Both the position numbers and the translations under genes were made by a program. Of a stretch of DNA of 64,000 bases, positions 50,101-60,200 are shown in pieces. The stretch spans positions 20,969,001 to 21,033,000 of the forward strand of contig NC_046681.1 of the NCBI RefSeq assembly GCF_009870125.1. The letters are read 5' to 3'. Each line of letters begins with the position of its first letter. The stretch's first letter is position 1. The notes below the pieces were generated by a model. That model searched no databases, was not told the DNA's origin, and saw only the letters and a list, made by a program, of their open reading frames with translations. The stretch comes from Drosophila pseudoobscura (Eukaryota > Arthropoda > Insecta > Diptera > Drosophilidae).

Positions 50101-53100
50101 TTGGAAGGGTACGATAGATTCTTAGATGGTTAGTCAGGTACTAGGCCTGCAATTTTAGATATGTTGGAAGCTCAAGAACTTAACCAAGAGAAGGCGTGTG
50201 GGACCCAAATAGTACAGGGCCTTGGACTCGTGCACCTGTGGATAGTTCGTGATGGAGTGCCCCATATCTATGTATGTATCCCTAAGGACTCTTGCCAGTG
50301 AACAAAAAATACAACTAATTTTAAACATAATTCACATGGAAATATTATATATCCTCTGCTCACTAATTTTCATTAAAATAATTTTGGTTTTCACGATTAC
50401 GTTCCACAAAAAAATATGTATATATTCCACATTCCACCATAAAAAAAAAAATGTGTACTCTCATGATTAAAAACTGTTTTTTTTGTGGCTGCCCGGCCTT
50501 TTGTGTTGAAATGCATTTTTATTTACGATTGCGGGTATACGGAATGGATTGGAATGGAATGGGAAATGAGGCAGAAGATGAGATGCGATGCGATGAGACT
50601 TTGGGCATGGAATGGATTTGCAGCTGGCAGAATAATTAAAGTCAGTGGCAATAAAAAGCCGAGACGAGGAGCGGCGCATCAGAAAAACAGAATCATTTAA
50701 AAGGTGGCTCGGCAAAACGGCACGGAGACGAGACTCCACCCTGAGTCACGGCCGACAAGGACGCGAAACGGACAGTTTTTTAACCTGAAAGGAGGGCCAA
50801 GCCAAGGGCCGTTGTCGGTCTTTTTTATGACTTTCCATATCTCGAGAAAAGTAAAAGTCTTGGCCCTCTCCCCCACCCCCCGCACATGCAACGGCCGGCG
50901 CAGGCGGTCGAGTGCAATGACTCATGTCGTGACTTTTGTTCTCTTTCTTTTGGCACAAAAATACGAGTGCGAACAAAATAAAAAAAAGCAGAAATAAAAC
51001 AACATTTATTTAGTCAATGTCATACGCGGACGGCGGTCAATGGCGCCTTTTGATATGGTTATTGTTGCTTTATTTGCATGGGGGAAAGGGGCGAGGAAGG
51101 AGTTGTTTGGGGGAAACCGTTGCGCGTGGCAAGAGAATGAAAATTCCAATTGGTCACGGGGAACGATGGGAACGAACAAGTCATCGGAATGGGAATCGGA
51201 ATAGGAATCGGAGGCTAATTGAGGGAATTCCAAAGCAGTTCTATTGTTTTACTGCGGTACATTCCTACTCTGAGCGAGACCTTGACATTGCCCTTGTTTT
51301 ACACTCAAAGAAAATCCTTTGGACTTGCTTGAGCAACAAAAAGAGAAATACCCTCGATTTAAGGCGATTTATCAAGAATTTACGGGCAGACAAATATTAG
51401 ATTTCACTGCTGTTGTAATAATTAAATCTAATAACATTATACAGATTACAGTTCCCAAATTGAACATTTTTTTTAAATTATATAATTTTTTTGAAAATTA
51501 AATTGATTTTTGTAAATTTATTCAAAAAACGCATATTTGATTAAAATAATATTTAATTAATTTAATCGGTGTTCATTATTTTTTAATTTATTTATATTTA
51601 TTAACATTAATTTTATATTTATTTAATATAATTTAATTTAAATTTTCCTCTGAGTGTAGTTTCAGATTTTCATGCAAGTTTCTTTTTCAAATGCCAACAG
51701 TATTCCCCCGTTTGTAGTCCCCTCCTGAGCCCCTGAGACTCCAGCAATCACCCCACAGCTGGAATCATCATTAGAGCTTTTATTGCTATGGATTTCTTAT
51801 CATCCTCCCATCAGGTGCTATCAGCAGGCCTCCCGCCTCCTGCTGTACAAATTGAGCAGAAGCAGACGAAAGAAAGAACACACAACATAGCGGAACAAGC
51901 AGCAAAGCAAAAAAAAAAAAAAACGAAGCACACCACAAATAAATAGGGGCGAAAAGAAGTACAAAGTTTATTAAAGTTCAAGCGCTGTGGGCCTCCGACT
52001 GCTCATCAAAAACAAGAAATGATGTCATTTATTTATTTATTTGTATTTTGTTGTTGTTTAAATTTCAAGATTATTTTTATTTTAGTTTTCTCTACGCTTC
52101 TTCTGGTTTTTTTTCATGCAATTTTATTTATCAAATCACGTGATGAATGAACTGCTTTATACTGCTTGAAACAAAAAAAAAAATAGAAAAAGGTGTCAGT
52201 GACAAAAACAAAATGCAAATTTCCAGAAACGAAAAACCATAATAATGCAAAGCAGACGAAAAAAAGACAATAAAATTAAATAAATGAAGCGCGATTTTAG
52301 TTTACTTTTTTTTGGCTTTGGGACAAGCTTTAAGCTGTGTTGTGTTTTGAGCTTTTTAGCGGTTTTTCGGGTATTCATATCTTTAAGAACTTAAAGAAAC
52401 ATTGATAAAATACACTCAGTTCCTTTAAAGTGGATCTTTGAATAAAGAAATCTTTAAAGTAGACACGGGAAAGCCAGGTGTTCAAGCAGCCAAACGATAG
52501 GTGCGTCTCAACTGGTTGTTGTTGTTTTTTATTCTGGCTATAAAAATGTTCCAATTGCAAATCATAAAAGCAATTTAGTAATAAACAGTTCTAGTTGATT
52601 TTTGTTGATTTTTAAAACCATTAGACGAGGTTTTATTTTGTATTTGATCATTCATATTTATTTAAGAACATAGATCGTTATTAAAGGGGCGTTAATATTC
52701 GTCGACGAATAAGAAATGCGTCTGTCTATTAAATTCAGAGTTGAGCTCCTATAAAATTCTAAAAAATTAACTAGAATTGGTCTCCTAAAGATCTATTTTC
52801 AGGCCTGTTTGGTCTCATATGCTTCACCTTTCATCCTCCCTGTGCAACCCATTTTTAAGCCCACTAAAACCCCTTAAATAACCCTTAGATAACGCCCTAT
52901 TCCAAGTAATTCCTTATAGTACCATACAATGTGCAAGTTTGTTTTGATTTGTATTTCTTAATTTATTTTCTTTAATTGTTTTGTTGCATTTCTGCTGGCG
53001 CCACTCGCTCGAACGTGCCGCTTTTCCCTTCTCTGGCAATTGCAGAGAGAGAGAGAGAGAGAGAGACGACGCGTCGTCAAATTACACGATGCCAATTGGC

Positions 53101-55969
53101 ATGTAAATTTGGCCGAATCGAAGTCGAGTCGAATCGAACCCGTGCGATAAGCGAATTATCGCTGGCCCAGAGCCAAGTGGCCGGCGCGGCGGCCAGGTTA
53201 ATCCCTTGAATGTCGCTGCTCTTTGGCATTTTCTCTTCTGCGGGGCTATTTTCATTCCGTCCGCATCGGACGCACCCAAATATCAGGCGACAGCAGTTCG
53301 ACATTCCCGAAATTTTCAATACTTGCGGATGTCGCGCAATGGTTTTGGCGGTTTCGCCGCCCCTCCCCCTCTGCCAGACATACAAATCGCTCTTCCAGCA
53401 CTTTTCACAGACAATTGTTTTCCGCCGATTCGGCAAAAAGAGCAGCCCTCCAATGGAGGGGGAAGAGATATTGAGCTTTTTTGCTGATGCAAAATATTTC
53501 TGGTAAAGGGAACTTGGCATACATATTTATGCCATATATGTATCTACTCGATTTCCCGGTGACGACTGAACGGCGAACATTTCTCAAGTGTTTATTTGCA
53601 TTTCGGGGCGTCTCGAGGGCCGGGTGACGATCTTGAGAGCTGAGACTCCATGGAGCACCCCCGGATCTCTGGTGACAGAGTGTGTTTACGACTCCAGGAA
53701 GTTGAAGTTGACAGTCATACAAATTGTTGTGCAAAAAAAAATAAAAATGTAAACAAATAGTCAGAAAACAGGAAGTGAATTCGTAACAAAAGAAGTACGT
53801 TATAAAATTACAAAAATTTCAAATGAATTCGGAACTCTTTTTTATGATTTCCTCAACAAATAAAATAATATATTTTAAAGGAAATAAATGTCTTTTTTGA
53901 GTCCTCAATCTGATTAAAATAGTCATAAATGCGCTCTGATTTTCTGATAATAATAATAAATTATATTTTGTCGCAAGAAAATGGTATACTAGCCGCGACT
54001 TTTAATCAGTTGCAACTCATTTTCTAGTCGTATTTTTAATAATTTGCGAGTCTTTTTCTCGTCACATTTTAGTCATATTTCTAATCATTTGTAAATTTTA
54101 TTTTTGTATTCATTTGCATTTCCTAAAAATACAATACACATTTTCTTTGTACAAAGAAAAAAAGGTAAAAGAAAATTTCATTCATAAATACAAAAAAAGG
54201 GGGTATAAAAAACAAAAATAAAACAAAATAAGTCAACAACAGCCATTTGCCCCTGACCCAATTAAAATCGAAAAACATGGAATTAATACAACAACAACAA
54301 CAACAAATATACAAAACAAAAATATCCGTATAAGTGGGGATAAAGAAAAGGGTTCCATTCCACCAGAAACCACAAAAATAAAGGAAAGAAAGAAAAACCG
54401 GCCAGGTAAAAAACAGTTGAAAAATACAAATGCCATTGCCATAAAGTGGTCCAAGTGCAAGACCGGTTCGGGTCGGGTCGGTTCGGTTCCGAATGCCGCC
54501 TTGCTGAAGGAAGCCTTGCAACAGAAAAAGGCAACCAGAAATGTCGCCAACTTGTCAGGCTTCCACACGGCACAGAGCGGCGGCACGCGTGGCACAGGCG
54601 GCACAGGCACAGAGCCTGTGGCTCCAGCCTAATGCACAACTTTGCAACAAGTTGCCTAACTGGACGGTAACGGGCCAAAAACAAAAATGAGGTCAGCGCT
54701 ACTCAAAAAAAAATAGTAATTCATCCACAGCTAACGTTGGCAGGCAATGCGTTGGCCCGTTTTTTTTTCGATGATGATGTAAGGCGGCAGGAAGCGACAG
54801 TTACAGGTAGGCAGGCGGGCAGGCAGACAGGCCTGTAACCTGCTGTGAAAAGCTCTCTTGAGACAGCTCCCAGAGGCAGGGAGTGTGCTCCTCCAGAGAG
54901 TACAATTTTTCCCCCTCAGATTATCCATCCTATAACTAATTTCTGTACCCATAAAAACCCCATCAAATGTGCAGACTGTTCGAAACATTTATGATCTCCC
55001 TCTTTCTCTATTACTCAACGTCTGTCGAATATCGTTTACCCATACAATTAGAGCGCTAAACCCCGCGCCCCGAACTAGTAAATATTTATGTGTGCTTATA
55101 AAATCAAGATCCAGAGACGGGAGATCTCTCGCCGTATACAACTTAGCACCTTGAAGTCAATTGCTCGGGCTCTGGTGGGCTGTTGGGCTGTTGGGTTGCC
55201 AGGCACCGCTCAGAGCCAATAATAATTGTGGTGTCTGTTTGCTAATTGATTTTTTAAGCAGAGTTGTGGCTTGATATTGGCTATTGATCTATTTATAGCC
55301 AGCTGTTCAGTTGTCGTTTTGTTTTTCCTACCTTTCCACATGGATTTTAACATAAATTTGCTAAAATTAGCCGCGAACCAATTCGCAACTGTCATTGGAG
55401 ACACATTTCGAGAATTAGTCACCGCCATTTGGGTTGGGTGGGGGAGGTGTTTATTGGCCTGGCTTACCAATCATCAGAAAGTGATGATACTTCAAGGTGA
55501 AGTTGGTTTCGTAACGCTGTATAAAAGCTTTCAAGTAATACCTGTATAATTTCCATTCTAAAAGTAGAACTCAAACAAGTCTAACCCCATAAAAGCCCCA
55601 GCAATTTTATCTCCGCAAAGATAATGGAAGATAAACATCTGTACAAAGTGCTACTGTATTCCCCACAAAATTGAAATCCCTAAACAAATAGAGGCCTTAT
55701 CATAGAATGATCTCCCCCATTGCTGGACAATAACCCCTGGCTTATCTGGCAAATAAAATAGCGAACTATAAGGTTAAAAGGTAGGTCTGGTCTGGTCTTT
55801 CCCTGATTCATACTCACTCTGGCAGAAAATAGTCGATGTATTTCATTACGACTTCCCGAACGGGATCCTGTTGTTTGCCAGAAATACTTGGATACATATC
55901 GAAATCCATTTTGCTATTAATAATACTGTTATTATTATTGTTGATATTGCTGCCGGTTTCAGTTTTCAT
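25911..55969 (-). CDS. bun: bunched, TSC22-family transcriptional regulator, isoform from the 55.8-kb first exon
   Basis: TSC22/DIP/bun leucine-zipper protein; in Drosophila bun affects growth, follicle-cell patterning and signalling. Exons on the minus strand: 55969-55818, 48709-48658 and 26405-25911, with introns of about 7.1 and 22.3 kb. Phases fit exactly: CCA GA joins T GCA TCT, and GCA ATG joins GAT CTG. The predicted protein is about 232 aa. The TSC box spans [26 protein letters not shown] and a leucine zipper [19 protein letters not shown], followed by an Ala/Pro/Gln-rich tail. The unique N-terminus starts [15 protein letters not shown] and ends MKYIDYFLP. The ATG at 55969 is chosen because upstream codons encode a CA-repeat Cys/Val run. 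The long bun isoform would need upstream exons beyond the window that splice to the 52-nt exon. Confidence 0.9.
26406..29653. other. bun intron between short-isoform exon and shared exon
   Basis: Non-coding. Contains a 17-base C run (27039-27055), a CGT repeat (about 27479-27497) and a CA repeat near 27917. Between 27700 and 28110 are short inverted ACCC/GGGTAT words (AATACCCATGGGCAGGGTATT near 27791) typical of mobile-repeat ends. No gene is seen. Confidence 0.5.
29654..29755 (-). CDS. bun: bun short-isoform first coding exon
   Basis: A 34-codon minus-strand exon starts [18 protein letters not shown] and continues [16 protein letters not shown] to a GTATGT donor at 29653. It ends in phase 0, so it joins directly to DLVKSHL in 26405-25911 and gives a protein of about 198 residues without the [10 protein letters not shown] exon. 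The regular codon use and the exact phase match support a real alternative first exon. Short TSC22 isoforms with their own N-terminus are normal in this family. A TATA-like box about 550 bases upstream fits. Confidence 0.88.
30298..30306 (-). promoter_or_regulatory. TATA box for the bun short isoform (candidate)
   Basis: Minus-strand TATATAAAA, inside a near-palindromic TTTTATATAAAAT. It would place a start near 30270-30277 and a leader of about 520 bases before the ATG at 29755. The flanking 30320-30400 is rich in CT/GA, as in GAGA-factor promoters. Confidence 0.5.
32792..32817. repeat. CA microsatellite
   Basis: Perfect dinucleotide repeat in the bun intron. It creates spurious Cys/Val and His/Thr reading frames on both strands. 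Confidence 0.95.
34647..34684 (+). repeat. G-rich GGGTA/GGGCA array
   Basis: Seven or eight consecutive GGG triplets with two-base spacers (AGGGTAGGGCAGGGCAGGGC onward). Spacing fits a G-quadruplex on the plus strand, which is the template strand of bun. Confidence 0.85.
36895..37130. repeat. AATACT-rich low-complexity stretch
   Basis: Many copies of AATACTAA(AA) words in direct orientation, blending into A-rich sequence. It looks like a degraded microsatellite. Confidence 0.75.
41707..42095 (+). repeat. Degenerate seven-member array of ACAGYRCACTTTTGC words
   Basis: The word recurs at about 41707, 41796, 41840, 41911, 41968, 42034 and 42078. The last three sit in a recognisable tandem unit of about 45-65 bases (GCAG, CATTCAAGA, CCACCC, CTCACAGCG, ACTTTTCG). 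Confidence 0.75.
45100..45115 (+). repeat. Poly(G) run of 16
   Basis: Uninterrupted G homopolymer in the bun intron, matched by a 17-base C run at 27039-27055. Such runs are prone to length errors in assemblies. Confidence 0.9.
46113..47790 (+). repeat. Dispersed repeat family with CACTGCCAGTGTTGGAAAACTCC core
   Basis: Related copies lie at 46113-46155, 46264-46295, 47431-47495, 47595-47665 and, more weakly, 47757-47790, all in the same orientation. The fullest copies share CAACGTTCACACGTGAC, then CACTGCCAGTGTTGG, then AACTCCA and an AAGCTAG end. Confidence 0.75.
47131..47159. repeat. GT microsatellite
   Basis: Perfect dinucleotide repeat, followed by a GGGGAGAG stretch. It generates a spurious Cys/Val run in one frame. 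Confidence 0.95.
48658..48709 (-). CDS. bun: bun 52-nt shared exon (start of TSC box)
   Basis: Minus-strand exon between TTACAG and GTAAGT. It encodes (D)[17 protein letters not shown], the conserved start of the TSC box in the isoforms that carry it. It begins in phase 2 and ends in phase 0, matching the 55.8-kb first exon and the last exon. It is too short for ORF calling, but the protein match to TSC22 family members is close to exact in IDNKIEQAM. Confidence 0.95.
48710..55817. other. bun intron between 52-nt exon and 55.8-kb first exon
   Basis: No gene is seen. Very AT-rich around 51.4-51.7 and 53.8-54.2 kb. It holds a GC-richer island with dyad-symmetric words at 53.0-53.7 kb and GA repeats. 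Open frames in the island overlap on both strands without family resemblance. Confidence 0.5.
53043..53163. promoter_or_regulatory. GA tract with a cluster of palindromes
   Basis: A GA run (53043-53066) abuts the 14-base palindrome GACGACGCGTCGTC (53065-53078). It is followed by ATGCCAATTGGCAT (53089-53102) and the inverted repeat GCGATAA-5-TTATCGC (53144-53162). GA runs bind GAGA factor in Drosophila promoters and Polycomb elements. A control-element role is inference. Confidence 0.35.
55818..55969 (-). CDS. bun: bun alternative first coding exon
   Basis: Minus-strand ATG at 55969, reading MKTETGSN, an Asn run, then [16 protein letters not shown] and [14 protein letters not shown] to a GTGAGT donor at 55817. 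It ends with two bases of a split codon (GA), which the T at 48709 completes to Asp. Asn codons mostly follow an AAT/AAC repeat. Upstream in-frame sequence is a CA microsatellite, so I do not extend the start. It defines a promoter upstream on the minus strand, within 56-57.3 kb. Confidence 0.88.
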
Positions 55970-57250
55970 TATCGATAATACGATACGATGCCCGATAAGG
56001 TGTGGTGCGTAGAGCAAATTTTCAAGTGTTTCTTTTGCGTATGATATGTATACAATTTTTGTGGCTTGATATATACAAACACACACACACACACAGCCGC
56101 ACACGCGTCCTGTTTTTCGGCTTCTGTTTCGTGGGCAAAACAACGGGTTAATTGGGTTTTGTTTTGTTTTGTCTACTCTCTTTTGGGCGGCGGGGGGCGC
56201 TTCCTTCTCTTTTAATGAGTTTCACTTGCAATTATTTCACATACACACACACCGGTACACACGTGTGCTTTTCGTATGCTTTTGTGCTTTTATTTTATGG
56301 TTTTTTTTTCGTATGCTTAAAACAAACAAAACAACAAACTTGGGAGCTCTTTTATTTGTGTGCTGAGAGCGCGGTAAAACGACTCTACTCTCTCTCTCTC
56401 TCTGTCTCCTCTCTGGCTGTATTCAGCTATCTTTGGGGTATTTCTTATTCAGCAACTCCTCGGTGCGCTCTCTCTCTCTCTCTCTTGTCTGGCCTTCTCT
56501 CTGTCGAGTGAAAATGTTAAAATGCGCGCGAGACGTTATTTTATTTGGCTTTTTGGTGTATTATTCGATTCTGTTAAGGCCTTTTGCAATTGTTTATCTG
56601 CTCCGCTGAGCTTTCCCAAGCAATTTGCTTAGCTTTTCATTCATTTGTTGGCCCCACTGTGCCACTTTTTACTCGGCTCTTTTCACACACAATAAAAACC
56701 TTTTTTTCTCACACAAAAAACTTTTTGCACGCACACACAGGAAAAAACGCCTTTACAATATTATTTGTTTAAACTAAAACACAGCAACATAAAAAACAAA
56801 GCCCAAAGCGAGAAAAAATGCCTAAAAGTTGTATCTTCGTTTTATCTCCAATTTTTTTCGTGTTTGCTGCACCAGAGCTCCCAACATAATGTTGACGTCT
56901 CTGTCGCTGTCGCTGCTGTTGGTTGCTGTCGCTCGCTAGACACAGAGAGCACATCGGTGAGAGAGAGAGAGAGCAACAATCAGCGCCAGGTTACAACAGC
57001 TTTCGGTTCAGTTGGTGGTGGCTTTTTGAAGTTCCCAGAGAGAAAAACAACCAGCAGCAGCAGCAGCAGCAACAGCGGCAGCGGTGGAGCGCGAGCGAAG
57101 CAGAGCAGCCATTGAAGCTGAAAGTTGTCTGGTTGTTGTTGTTGTTGGGTGGCAAAAAGGGCAGAGCTAAAGCACAGCTTAGAAAGAGGCAGACAAAAGG
57201 CAAAGCGTAAACGGAAAGGCAATTACAGTAGCCATACGATTGTTGGAACA
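55970..57250 (-). promoter_or_regulatory. Presumed leader and promoter region for the 55.8-kb bun exon
   Basis: Contains CA, TC and GA tracts (56082-56094, 56389-56404, 56469-56484, 56958-56972) and CAG/GTT repeats near 57052-57080 and 57133-57147. CT/GA richness is characteristic of GAGA-type Drosophila promoters. No TATA box or clear initiator could be placed. Confidence 0.35.
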
Positions 57251-60200
57251 GAAAAGAAGTGAGGAGAGCGATTAGCGGGTTTCTGAATTCAGCAATAAGT
57301 AGGATCTATTTGGATTACTTTGAATTTATTTCTTATAAGCTTGCAAATCGAATAGGTAGGTTTTTAAAACCCCCACAAAGTCTACATTTCCACCATCAGA
57401 GCCAGTTGCCACTGTACTTCTTTCCGGTACTCTCCATTCGGAGCGCGCTCCACTGTTGGCGCTCTTCAAAAGCAAAATTATGTGATATTTCTGGCCTTTC
57501 CACGTTTTTCCTTGAAGGCAGGCCAGGCGGCAAACAGAAAAATACACGAAAAATAAACAAACAAGATACAAACACACGAAAAGACAACAACAGAACTACA
57601 GATAAACACTGTGGAAAAACAACAACATAAATATTTCAGCTAATTTTTGAAGCAAAGAGAGCCGCAGTGGTCTCTCTCTCTCGCATGCACACACTCGCAG
57701 ACACAGGCATTAAAAAAGCAACATGGCTGCTTTTTGAAAGCTTTTTAGCTGAATTCCAGATACAGAGAGAGATAATGAGAGAGAGGACCGAAACCATACA
57801 AATGATTTTGTCAGCAAATGAGAACGGCTGCCAGAGGGAAAGAGAGAGAGAGAGAGAGAGCCAGTAACGTGTAACGGCAAAAGAACTTTTGAATTTCAGT
57901 GAAGCGATGCAGCAGCATCAGAGGCCCGACCCGACACTCCACGCTCCATGCTCCATTCTCCATGCCACTTGACTATGACAATATGCCACGTTGAAGGCTC
58001 AATAACCCGTACTACCAGTAAGCAACTACCAGTCGATAGACAGACAGAGAGGCAGAACAGAACAGAACAGACCCATTCAACCACCACCCACAATGGGAGA
58101 GGTGCATACATTTGGTATTCTCACGCTGTTGCATTTGGGGTGGGGTTAAATATTAATATACATACATAGTGCTTCATGTTTCAATCAGCTGATTGTGGAT
58201 TGGAAACGTAGATGAAGCAAAAGTGATGAAATATTCGTATGTTTCTTATTGTCTCGAAAAATACTGTTCTATTATCAAAAAATATAGCAAATTCCGATAC
58301 TTTAAGCCGAGATTAAGACGCAATGGAAAATCTTGATTAAAAGATGATTAAATTCCATATCCCAGGGCAAAATACATGTATCTTACTATGGACTCTGCCT
58401 GTTTTATGGTATGGCTCTTCTTTTTCTCCTAAAATCCGTTCCATCTCTTAAATATCTACAAGCTTACCCATATTTTATAAAAGATCTACAATATTTTCAA
58501 GTATTTTTTTTCGAAAACTCACCTAGAAAGATAAGAGAGAGAGAAAGATCATTAATTAAGCTTTAAATTTAAATCAACTACAATTAAATTTAATTTTCCC
58601 CTGTGAAATGTAGGCCTTAACTATTTCCGCAAGTTCACGCATTTAGGCCTATTGTTTTCCGCAATTTTACTACATTTTTTTTACGACTTTTGCAACACTC
58701 CACCAAGAGCCAACGGATTTCGAAACCGCATCGAAATTGTTGATGAAAATTGTTGTTGGTCACGCAATGGATAAAAAGTGAAGAAAATGAGCAGTGAAAG
58801 AGGAGAAAGAAGAGTGCGTAACGTTGGCGTTGTGAAATGCCGATTATAGAGCATGGGAGTGGGGATATTCGTGGAAATTAAATGAAAATAGATACAATCT
58901 ATAGATCGCTCACACCCCTTTATGAATTCATTTGATCCCGGCCCATATTTACTGGGTTCCGCATCCACAAATAAATCTCAAAAATATGCAAATTATTTGT
59001 GTAAATTGTGGATGGAAGTAAAAATAAATGTCAACAAAATGTTCTATTTTGTGGCCATAAACACGAAGAAACAGCAAACGCCACGTGCCAAAAAATATCA
59101 AAAATATACTACACAAAAAATACCAATAAAATACTCAATAATACGCTGCTAATGAATGCACTCTGCTGTGTGTGTGTGCAGTGAACAGCTGTAAGACTGT
59201 TGATTTTTCGCACAAAACAACATTGTTGTCGATGGAGCCACGCCCCGTCAATTAGCAAGAGGCCTCCACTAAGTATACCCGCACCAAAGAAAAAACTTCA
59301 ACAAAAACCGCAAGAGATCCGAGACTCCGAGCCAAGCAAAGCCGGATCAAGGCAACGAACAACCGACCGACAGTACAGCAAGACGGCAACAAAAACAATT
59401 GTGTAACATAAAACAGAGTCTAACTGTGAACATTGTGGCCGCTGACAGGGTAGACCCGAAAACCCCCCAGCAAGACAGATAGATATTTCCAGGCATTGTT
59501 TTGTTGTTATGAAACCCAAGACACAGCCAGCGAACTACGAACGAACAACCGACAACAACATTTAATCGCTTGGCTTGAGGCGATGCGATGCGATGCGATG
59601 CCGCATCATTATACCCTCACCCGCTCAGACGGCAGTCAGGGTATTTCCATTTTAGTCAGACGGAGGATCAGAAAGAAATTTGAATGGTTGGAAGCCTCCA
59701 CAAGTGCCCAGCGGTGGGAAGACACATTGAAGGCACTTTGATGCCGTAAAAAGAGCAGGCATTCTTTGTCCATTGATACATATTTTAACGAAAGATCGTC
59801 CTCAATAGTTCTATAGCATCATTGAAAACTTTGATATCGTCGGTTCCAGAAAACCTATTGAAAAAAGAGTATAAAAACTTCGTCTCTCGAAAAAAGGCCT
59901 TCATGCACATTTGGTTTTTTTGCCTGCTGCACAAAATCGTGAGTTTTTTTGTTGTTACTTTCATTTTCAGAGTTTTTCCAGGCAGCATTGGCAATTTAAT
60001 GCCAGGCTGCAAGTCATTAGGTGGTGCCTGCACCTCTGACCTGCCCCATTCCGTCTCTCCATCCCCAAACCCCAACTGCAACTTCGATGAAAAGCGAAAG
60101 GCAAACTCACGTCAAGTTCAACCTTTGACCTCAAGTCTCCTGCCTCTGTGGGGGTGGAGAGTGTTAAGCGTATGTATATAAAAAAAAAGTTCAACACTGA

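Noticed and set aside
53077..53520. 147-codon minus-strand frame in the GC-richer island
   Set aside because: Three plus-strand frames are open at the same place; openness reflects base composition and no domain is visible.
54123..54684. Overlapping hydrophobic minus-strand frames of 125-133 codons
   Set aside because: Phe/Tyr-rich translation of A- and AAC-rich plus-strand sequence; low complexity.
58915..58968. MDAEPSKYGPGSNEFIKG followed by a GTGTGA donor-like site on the minus strand
   Set aside because: Phase would fit the 52-nt bun exon, but the donor is weak, the upstream context is AT-rich and the peptide is unknown; not enough to call a first exon.
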